The notes below the pieces were generated by a model. It searched no databases, was not told the DNA's origin, and worked only from the letters and a program-made list of their open reading frames with translations. Below, piece by piece: positions 54,035-64,000 of a stretch of 64,000 nt of DNA. How positions within the stretch are numbered: position 1 is the stretch's first letter; each line of letters begins with the position of its first letter. Both the position numbers and the translations under genes were made by a program. Source of the stretch: Cystobasidiopsis lactophilus (Eukaryota; Basidiomycota; Agaricostilbomycetes; Agaricostilbales; Chionosphaeraceae); contig BCIO01000003.1 of assembly GCA_001599975.1 (NCBI GenBank), positions 1,606,677-1,670,676 of the forward strand. The letters are read 5' to 3'.

Positions 54035-55535
54035 ATGGAAAGCGTGGCCGCCAGCTTTTGGAGGGGCGGAACCTCGCGGGGTGAGGCTCCTGCTGCCTTC
54101 GTTTTTATGCGCCTTCTCTGAAGCGAAGCGCTTAGGGCTGCTCTGTTTGGCAAATGATTTTAAGCACCTGCCGCAGTCTGTTCGAGGTAGGCCTCTAAGC
54201 CAGAGCTGCAGTGTGGCGTTGCAGTGGATTGATGTGGAAAGCTAGAGGCCACTTGGTTCACAGCTATGGGCTCCGGGGATCCCGATGGCAGACAGATTGA
54301 CGGCCTAGGGTAGGTGCTTATCTATGGTCCTCATAGAGGTCGTGTTGAACGAGGTTCAAACAGAGGGGGAGTGTCTTCTCTCTCAAAGCTTGCCATTATT
54401 TCGCCAGGTGGTCAAGATTCCGGGCCGGGGTGGCCGGGAGTAGCCTATGCTGATAGCGGAAAGCACGGCTCAAAATCTTGGGACATTGTGTACCGGCAAG
54501 TCCAGTGCGAACATGCCACAAGAGGGCCGGTTCTGAAAGGTTGCCCGCAGATTCGGCCAAGTCGGCGTCAAAACTCAAGAGCTCGACTGGAGTTCGACGT
54601 GCGGCAATATGTTGGCCGCCGTCGCACATGCTGCTATTTCAAAAGGGCTCCTGCCGCCAGAGAAGATTCGCCCATTCTTGCAGTCTGGCCACATCTCTCG
54701 CGTTCCATTCCGAATCCTCAGCGCCAACTCACAGACGATCTTCACGGCAACGGTTCCAGTAGACCCCAACACGGGAGCAGTTTGGGAGCCACCGCCAGGC
54801 CAAGGCTTCCGCGTGAGACTCCCTTCCCTTTCCAAACGAAAGGGAATACGGAAGCTGACTCTGTCGAAGTTGGCCGGAGTACCTGGAGAAGCAACACCTA
54901 TCGAGCTCTTGACACCTCTTGAAGCTTCAGTACTGCCCACCGACAGCCCCATTGACGAAGTCGTGGTCGATGGCCTGTCGGTGCCGGTGACAATCGCGGA
55001 TGCAGGCCTTGCAAACGTTTTTGTTCACCCAGAATCCGTTGGCTTCTCCGCTGACGTGCTTCAACTACCAGCGCAAGAGCTGGACAATAATCTAGAGCTG
55101 CACAAAATCTTGGAGAAGGTTCGCCAGGCGGTGGCAGCCCTCCGCCCCTCGCTCCAGGCCACACCGACCGCACCCAAAATCGTCCTGTGCGGCCGGGCGC
55201 AATCCTACAAAACCTCCAGTGGCCTCAATATCGACGCTGCCGACATCGATATATGCGTTCGCCCGATTTCAGTCGGCAACTTTCACCGCACGATACCGGG
55301 GACTACGCTGGCGGCTCTGAATGCGGCACGAGCAGTACCAGGGAGCCTCATTGCTGACTTGTCGGGCCCGGTTCCTCTTCACGGCGAAGTTGTCTCAATT
55401 CGAGTCGGCCATTCAGCCGGAATCGCTCACTCGACCGTGTCCTTGGAGAACGGGAAGCCCAAAGGAGTTGTAGTGACGCGGACGGCCCGACAAGTCATGG
55501 AAGGACGGATACCTGTTGTGCGGCCTCAGACGTAA
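54035..55535 (+). CDS. PrpF-family isomerase-like protein
   Basis: Protein of the PrpF/diaminopimelate-epimerase-like fold. In bacteria PrpF isomerises 2-methylaconitate in the methylcitrate cycle. Splicing gives MESVAASFWRGGTSRG, then GLLCLANDFKHLPQSVR and AMGSGDPDGRQIDGLG, then SSLSKLAIISPG, all in PrpF order. Later parts are WDIVYRQVQ, TQELDWSSTCGNMLAAVAHA (the Cys-Gly-Asn-Met block), HISRVPFRILSANSQTIFTA and TPIELLTPLEASVLPT. The C-terminal half has LCGRAQSYKTSSGLNIDAAD, IDICVRPISVGNFHRTIPGT, TRTARQVMEGRIPVVRPQT with stop at 55533-55535. Fungal members are poorly characterised, so the substrate is not assigned. It converges on SRP54. Confidence 0.82.
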
Positions 55536-55599
55536 GACAAACAAACGTGGTCTTTTTTCCGAGTGAATGCGATTGTGTACGGGATTCGACCTGTATTCA

Positions 55600-57489
<1,890 letters not shown>

Positions 57490-57907
57490 GATTGTTTGGT
57501 CCGAGATTAACCTGCCACAGCGGGTTGGCATTGCACGCACGGCGTCAATGCCGCAATCTTGCTTCTGGTTGCTTGTCTCTTTTGCTTTGGTCTGTGTTGG
57601 ATGCAGCAAGAGTGGCCTCTGGATCCTTGCTCCGTTGCCATTGCCCGCATCAGCTTCAGCCCGGCCGCACTAATCGACTCGACCTTTGAATTGTTCATTT
57701 GCTCTTATGTCAGTGGCAATGATGACCCATGAGCTCGCACTGCTCTTTTCTATGGTTGAGTAGGCCCAGTTTGCACGTCGATGTCATTCCAGTAGCTGCC
57801 GATTCTTCAAATTCTTCCCCTGAACACTTGGCGCCTCTTCGTTTCATCCCTTGTTCTCAGACTGCCACGTAGGGCTGAGCGCGAGGTCGATTGGGCTGTC
57901 TGCCACT
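57490..57907. other. Intergenic between divergent SRP54 and ABC transporter
   Basis: This 418-bp stretch separates divergent start codons and must contain both promoters. I see no coding exon, RNA gene or repeat. Confidence 0.5.
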
Positions 57908-60900
57908 ATGAGCACAGATGCTGACGACGAAACCACTCCGTTGCTCTCCGCTCCTGAATCTACGGAGCTTCCGGATGCTCCAGGTGCCTCGGACATAGGA
58001 AAGCTCTGGTTGCAAAGTCGGCTGCCCTCCAAGCACAGGTCGCAAGATGTCGAGAAGGCCCAGCCGGTGCTATCGCCCAATCAATACCGCCCGTTAACGC
58101 GGTATCACATCAGGTAGCTCAAGCTTACTGGTTCAGCGGCCCACTGTTGACTTCAGTCGTCAAAATGCACAGTCTGGGCATCACACTGGCTCGCCTCGTC
58201 TACGCCAAGTTTTTGCGAGATTTGGTGGTTGCTCATCCCATCTCGGCACCTGCTGTCGTGCTCTCGTCTTGCCTGAGCGGGCTGATCCCAACCATCACAA
58301 CATATTTGTCCGCCCAACTCTTGGACACTGTCCAGAACTCTCTGACCGGGGGCGAGATCCAATACTCCCGAATCGAGGTGTTGGTCATCGTGATGGGTGA
58401 GCTCCGTGGCTTTGATTTGGAAGTCACATGGTCTAAAAACTGCAGCAACATGCTGTGACAGTCGCCTTGTCCTTTTTCGAAGTTGTCTTTAGGTATGCCA
58501 GCTCGTATGCCAGCAGTGTCCTTAGACGTGGTTGTAGGCTGATTGGTATCCTCTGTCATGTCATACCTATCTGAATGCTGTCTGTCAGCTCTCTTTTCGA
58601 CCTTGTCCGCGTATCAAGCGAACAAGTTGAAATTAGATGGCAGGGTTCTCCATTGATGGTGATTGAGTCCACAGGTTGAGCTGAGCATGTCGTAACCATT
58701 CAGTCCCTGGCCTTCAAGGTAGGTGCATGCTGGAGGTTAGGTGGTTCGCGTTGCTAACAAGCTTCCTGCTGCAGACCCCTATCGCCGCGATATCCTCGAG
58801 GCGGCTGCCATCTTTGCTGGAAAGGAAGGCGCCATTGACCGACATGGAATCGAGACTTATTCTTCGGACGTGTACCAGTTCTTCGAGAGCTTGACCAGCA
58901 CTTTGACCGCTCTCTTTTCTCTTCTCTCCTCAGCGCTTCTTTTGGGTTCGACAATCGCCGCTCGAGCGACGGACCAGCATCTCTTTAACATCCAGTTGAG
59001 TCTCGTTATGGCTTGCATGCTTCCCAACCTCATCGGCATGGTGACGACGGTAAGTCACTGGCAAATTCTCATTCTGAGCTTCGTCTGACAAACAGCTTCA
59101 GATGCTGCACGTCAATCGTGACTACGAATGGAATCGGGTGCTATACACAAGGCGATGGCATCTGGAAGGCCTTTCAGATCTCGAGCATCGCAAAGAGCTG
59201 ATCCTCTGTGGCGTCCGACGATACGTGCTTGACGCCTGGCGCACCGTCTATAAGGCTTGCGAGTTCAATAAGCCTATGCACTACGTGGGCTTTCTTTTTG
59301 CCTCGTTGCTACAGAGCAGTTGAATGTCGCTGCAGTGGCTCTGGCCACAGCAAATATGCACAACCTGCGGGCGTTCGTCCCAGCTCCTCCCTCTCTCTTA
59401 GCCTTCCTTTGTTGATCGTCCACATCAGCTACTGTCGTGGACACTGGCTTGCAGGCGATGCTAGCGTTGCGCGTCTTTCCTTCGGCGATCACTTTGGGCT
59501 CGGCTCAGCTGCTGCAGTCTTCGTCGCACCAAGTGACTTCCGCTGTCGAAAGCCTTTATGAGTAAGTGATACTTGTGCGACCCAAACCCCGATTGACCTA
59601 CAAATGCGCTAGTGTTTGTGAGGCGACTCTTTGGGGCTTCTGGTGGCCAGCATCCATTGACACCGTGCTTGCCAAGTGGAGTGCATTTTTCAGACTACAT
59701 TCTTTCTTGCAGCCTTCGTTGAGGCCGATCACTTGTGCCCCGTCATCGTGCCAGTGCCAAGATCAAAGGAAGCAATCACCTTTCGGTCGATGCAGGGCCC
59801 CGACGGCGCCTGGGGGATGAAGATTGAGTGCCGAAATCTCAGCTTCAAATATCCCAATGCAGCAAAGTATGCCCTCAAGGATGTTAGCCTGGTAAGGGTG
59901 TCGCCAGTGTTTTGATCGCTTTCGGTTGACGTCTTGGTCGTAGCTCATCCACCCAGGCGAAACCGTTTGCATCGTCGGCTTCAACGGCTCCGGAAAAACG
60001 ACGCTGGTTCAGATTCTGATGCGCCTGTTGGATTACGAAGGAGAGCTTTACATCAACGACGTCGACGCCCGCGAGTATGACGTTGCGTCCCTCCACTCGG
60101 CGATGGCCTGCTGCTTCCAAGATTTCTCGAAATATCCCCTCACACTACGTGAAAACATCATTGTTGGGCAGCCCGAGAAGATCAATGACGAGGCGGCCAT
60201 TCAAGAGGCGATGTTGGCTGGCGGTGTTGGCGACTTTCTGGGCGACTGTAAGGCCTCCACCTCAGTACGCCTCTGTAACAAACACTGACAGCTTCAAAAG
60301 TGCCGCAAGGGCTGAATACGTACTTGTCGTAAGTGCAAAGCTCATCGCAAATCAGAGAGCCCGCCTTCACCCCAGGTGTCAGTTTGTCTCCTGAACCACC
60401 CCCTTCTTCCTCAAAGAAGACCAAGCTGGAAGAAGAGAACCCCGAAAGCAATCTGTCGGGAGGTACGCCCGTCGGTTCTGCCTTAATCACTGACTGCTTA
60501 TGTCGCGCTGCAGGCCAATGGCAGCGGGTGGCGCTAGCCCGAGCGTTTCTCAAAGTCGGTCGCAACAGCTTGCGCGAGCCATCGCAGCTCTTAACAGTCA
60601 GACAATAGGTGTCTACCGCGTCGCTGGTGGTAATGGACGAACCGTCGGCGGCGCTGGATGCGATTGCAGAGCACGCAATCTTCGAGCAGATTTCAAAGCT
60701 GTAAGTTCAAGTGGCTTCTGCTCAATGCCTTCGCTGAGTCTAGCTATCAGATCTCAAAACGACAAGGGAGAGCGTATCCGGACCAACATTCTGATTAGCC
60801 AGTAGGCTTTTGTCGAAGTGCACTCGATCAGTCCTCATCCGAGCTTCGCAGCCGCTTCAACACAGTCAGAAAGGCCGACAAGATCTATGTCTTTGAAAAG

Positions 60901-61115
60901 GGCACCATGGTGGAGTCGTGAGTTGCTTAACTCCGCCCAAGAAGCAGTCGTGTTGATTGGTGGCGTGGTGTGGCGCAGTGGGACCCACGAGGAGCTCCTC
61001 AAAGCAGAAAAAGTTCGTCCTTGCCCGTTTATTCACTTCTTTTGTACACTAGAACCGACGGGCCCCACAGACCTACGCCGAATTTTTCAATCTCCAGGCG
61101 AAGTCTTTCCAGTGA
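57908..61115 (+). CDS. ABC half-transporter, first tandem copy
   Basis: Multi-exon ABC exporter half-transporter with one membrane domain and one ATPase domain. It starts MSTDADDETTPLLSAPESTE, then LQSRLPSKHRSQDVEKA. Membrane segments include LGITLARLVYAKFLRDLVVA, LSGLIPTITTYLSAQLLDTV and LFSLLSSALLLGSTIAARAT. The ATPase has GFNGSGKTTLVQILMRLL (Walker A), an LSGG signature (built across an intron, SGGQWQRVALARAFLK), VVMDEPSAALDAIAEHAIF (Walker B) and RFNTVRKADKIYVFEKGTMV after a His (H loop). It ends AEFFNLQAKSFQ with stop at 61113-61115. All motifs are present and in frame once introns are removed, so this copy looks functional. It is the nearest relative of the next gene. The substrate is not known. 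Confidence 0.85.
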
Positions 61116-61488
61116 AGCGATGCAAGCCTCTTCGCCAAATCGCAATTGGTGGCTCAGCGACCCATGGGGACATGCTTTTGAAATACTGGATGAATCAATA
61201 AACGGTCGTGGGATGCGCATGCTGTGAGGTGTACCTGGACCTGGTGGCGCAACTTGAAGGTGGACCACTTTCAGCGCAGGCCGTCCAGCGTTCCGTTTTC
61301 AGTCTACAGTAATAATGCGGTGTTCTGCCTTTTTGAGACTCTTTTGACACATACGGTCGAGCTGTCGGTACCGAGGACGCCCTTGACTCGACGCAGTGCA
61401 GCACTTGCACCGCAGCCAAACGCCACCTGCCAGTGCCTGCCAATTTTCTCTGCCACACGCGGCGACAGCCTTCAACAAGGCGGAGACA
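61116..61488. other. Intergenic between tandem ABC transporters
   Basis: This 373-bp spacer lies between the two tandem copies. It contains a polyadenylation signal at 61197-61202 and the second copy's promoter. No further gene is supported, and no recombination repeat was seen at its ends. Confidence 0.5.
61197..61202 (+). terminator. Polyadenylation signal after the first ABC gene
   Basis: AATAAA lies 82 nt downstream of the first ABC transporter's stop codon, a typical position for cleavage/polyadenylation. Confidence 0.5.
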
Positions 61489-64000
61489 ATGGTCGTCGAA
61501 TCTAGTAGTGGCGAAACCACGCCCTTGTTGGCCAAGCCAAGCGGGCTGCCAGAGCCAAAAGGCGCGTCCGAAATCGGGCACCTCTGGCTACAATCGCGCT
61601 TGCCTGCATCGAAGGCTGTCAACTTGGACATCGAAAAGGGCGATGAGACGCTGGCACCCAACCAGTTCCGTCCTCTGACCTTCCACCACTTCAGGGTTGG
61701 ATGGAAGCTTGCGCGTCTCGTCTTCGCCAAATTCTTTGCGGCCGTCTTGAAAACCCATCCCATTGCACTGCCGTCTGTGTTTGCCACTTCCTTGATCTCC
61801 GGGGTCATTCCGACCATTCAGACCTGGCTGAATGCCGAGCTGTTGGATGCCGTCCAAGGTGAGCAAGACGGTAAATGCACTGACATTTCCGGTGCTCACG
61901 GCCAGAACGCCAGTGTCCTTGACGGGCGGGGAGATTCAGTACACCAGGATCGAAACTGTGGCTCTCTTGACCTGTGCTTTCTCTCTGTTCCGCGTCTTCT
62001 TCTCCTATTCCAGCGCTTTCGCCCGAAATACGCTCCGCCGAGGAGTCGTCTTCTTTGCCCTGTCTACGTTCTATACAAACAAGCTGCGGCTAGACGTTCC
62101 GGCCCTTCAAGAGCCCTATACGCGCGACATCCTCGAAGCGGCCTCCATCTTCGCAGGCGATAGGGAGGCCATTGATCGACAAGGTATCAAGAGTTATGAA
62201 ACAAGTATCTACTCCTTCTTCAGCAGCTTGACCGGTACCATCACGGCTCTCATCTCTTTGGCTTCTTCCGCCGTTCTCTTGGTTTCCACCATCTCGTCAA
62301 GGAGCACGGACAGCCACCTTTTGAAGATACAGCTGGCGCTAGTGGCGGTCTCCATGTTTCCGTCTTTGGTCGGTCTCTCAGCCACCATACTCGTCAAAGC
62401 CAAGAAGTGGACTTGGAATCGCGTCTTGCACACCCGCCAATATCGCCTCGAGAACCTTGGAGCTTTGGAGCACAGGAAAGAGATCGCAAGTCTTGCATAT
62501 CTCCTGTAGAGGCTTCCCAGGTCACTTAACGTCCGGCTCGGCCGCAGGTCCTCTACAACATCAAGGACTATATCATTGAGCAGTGGCGCAAGACATACCT
62601 TTTGCAGCAAGATGACATGCCGTTGATGTCGTGGATCTGGATCAAGGAGTTGTCCTCCACATGTGGCCCGACGTTCGTCAACACTGGGCTCAACACGATG
62701 CTTGCACTGCGCATGTTTCCTTCGGCCTTGACACTCGGGTCTGCATCGCTTCTGCAGAGCGCTGCGCGCCAAGTGACCTCGTCGTTGGAGGACCTATACA
62801 AGTGAGATGATGATCCATTCTTGCTGTATCGGTCTGGCCCCTCACAAGCATCCCGCAGGGTCTTTGAGCTCATCTTCCAGTCGGTTTTTTTCTTGGCGGC
62901 TCTGGTCGAATGCAGCGTGTTGCAACCCATCATCACCGCCAAGCCTTCTCTCGACGTGGATGGAAAACGACGGCAGCCTTTAAAGGTTTGCCCCATGACC
63001 GGCCCTGATGGCGCTTCCGGTATCAAAATCGAAGCCCGCAACCTGAGCTTCCGATATCCCGCGGCTACCAAATATGCGCTCCAAAACATCAACTTGGTGG
63101 GTAGATTCCCAACGCAGGCTCGTGATCGAGGTTTGAGACTCAATGAGCGTCAAGGTCATCAATCCGGGCGAGACTGTGGCGATATTGGGGCTCAACGGGT
63201 CCGGCAAAACTACGCTGGTGCAGATTCTGATGCGCCTCCTGGAGTACGAAGGAGAGCTTTACATAAACGACGTCGACGCCCGCGAGTATGACGTTGCGTC
63301 CCTCCACTCGGCGATGGCCTGCTGCTTCCAAGACTTTTCAAAGCTGCCTTTGACTCTCCGCGAAAACGTGGTCGTCGGCAATTTGAAGAGGATGCACGAC
63401 GAAGCTGCGATTCAAGCGGCTCTTGAAGCTGGTGGTGTCACTGACTTCATTGGCGAATGTAGGTTCTGAATGCGTGCTCGCGCTTGAACCGTGTCTGATT
63501 CGCATTCCAGTACCGAATGGGCTCGACACCCACCTCTCGCTCTCTCCCGAACCACCGACTACGTCTTCCAAAAAGGCAAAAAACGAGGACGCGTACCCGG
63601 AGAGCAATTTGTCTGGAGGTAAGGATTTGGCCTTTACAAAGGCCAGCAATTTGCTGATAACCAAGACGTCAACGAGCAGGCCAATGGCAGCGGATCGCTC
63701 TCGCGCGGGCGTTTTTCAAGGTATGCACCCTCCCTTTGAAATGGAAGAGACTGACCGCGTTCTTAACAGATGGGCGAGGCATCATTGTCAGTTCTGGATG
63801 AGCCTTCCTCGGCTCTGGACGCGCGCGCGGAGCACAAAATCTTCGAGCAGATCTCCAAACTGTATGTGAAAGTCTGACACATTGATATTACACCCTGATG
63901 CGCTTCCAGATCTCACGACGAGCACGGAAAGACAGTCCGAACGACTTTGTTCATCACCCAGTGTGTTGCAGCCTGCTTTTCCCTCTCTTGTTCTCACTTT
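61489..64000 (+). CDS. ABC half-transporter, second tandem copy (3' end beyond window)
   Basis: Paralogue of the gene just upstream, with the same domain order. It starts MVVESSSGETTPLLAKPSGL, then GHLWLQSRLPASKAVNLDIE. Membrane parts include ARLVFAKFFAAVLKTHPIAL, LLTCAFSLFRVFFSYSSAFA, RRGVVFFALSTFYTNKLRLD and LSATILVKAKKWTWNRVLHT. The ATPase has LGLNGSGKTTLVQILMRLLE (Walker A), SGG before QWQRIALARAFFK (signature across an intron) and LSVLDEPSSALDARAEHKIF (Walker B). The window ends within the exon after Walker B (SHDEHGKTVRTTLFITH, ending in the H-loop His region), so the C-terminus is missing. The start ATG at 61489 aligns with the first copy's start. Confidence 0.85.

Noticed and set aside
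54340-54370. GAGGTTCAAAC resembling a tRNA B box
   Set aside because: It lies in an intron of the PrpF-like gene, and no cloverleaf arms or A box could be paired around it.
57908-61115. First ABC transporter as a pseudogene
   Set aside because: Apparent frame breaks all fall at positions with clear splice consensus. Walker A, LSGGQ, Walker B and the H-loop are intact after splicing.

Overview
This window is nuclear DNA from a compact, very intron-rich fungal genome, most likely a basidiomycete. The evidence is short spliceosomal introns (mostly about 50-70 nt) in nearly every gene, genes packed on both strands with 27-300 bp between them, and a purely eukaryotic gene set: MCM4, fibrillarin, SRP54, proteasome subunits, PKA, TFIIH and PRC2-like factors. 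A Pucciniomycotina-type yeast or plant-associated fungus would fit, but that placement is an inference. No rRNA, tRNA, CRISPR array or recognisable transposon was seen.

Layout. 1-6 kb: GTP/GDP mitochondrial carrier (3' part), fibrillarin, a CCDC124/Lso2-type ribosome factor, the Rab geranylgeranyltransferase alpha subunit and ATP synthase subunit j. 6.5-15 kb: a host gene with an integrase-type H2C2 zinc domain, an Ert1/Rds2-type Zn2Cys6 regulator and MCM4. 15-25 kb: an unrecognised protein, RPB9, mitochondrial uL14, the PKA catalytic subunit, a SCYL2-type pseudokinase and cytochrome c haem lyase. 25-32 kb: a chromodomain/coiled-coil protein, a small [2Fe-2S] ferredoxin, an Apd1-type [2Fe-2S] protein and an unknown low-complexity protein. 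32-46 kb: proteasome alpha4, a CHY zinc-finger protein, Pep7/Rabenosyn, proteasome beta3, Spn1/IWS1, a claudin-like membrane protein, a Dot5-type peroxiredoxin, Rpn8, Ssf1 and an ALKBH7-type dioxygenase. 46-57.5 kb: a Suz12-like VEFS-box protein, TFB3/MAT1, aminopeptidase P, a ZNF706-like small protein, a PrpF-family isomerase and SRP54. 57.9-64 kb: two tandem ABC half-transporters, the second cut by the window end.

The genes are mostly unrelated housekeeping loci arranged as divergent pairs with 79-300 bp shared promoters and convergent pairs that touch or overlap. Themes that recur are proteasome subunits (PRE6, PUP3 and RPN8 within 11.4 kb), iron-sulfur and redox proteins, and chromatin/transcription factors.

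Three observations stand out. First, splicing is extreme: coding exons of 8, 17, 18 and 21 nt, an initiator ATG that appears to be split by an intron, a first coding exon that may be ATG alone, and a GC-AG intron. Second, a Suz12-like protein and a chromodomain/coiled-coil protein lie about 18 kb apart, a possible Polycomb (PRC2) writer/reader pair in a fungal lineage group where PRC2 has been lost repeatedly. Third, the two tandem ABC transporters share a 68-nt identical stretch that looks like gene conversion. Exon limits were inferred by eye from protein-family conservation and splice consensus, so gene ends are better supported than internal junctions.
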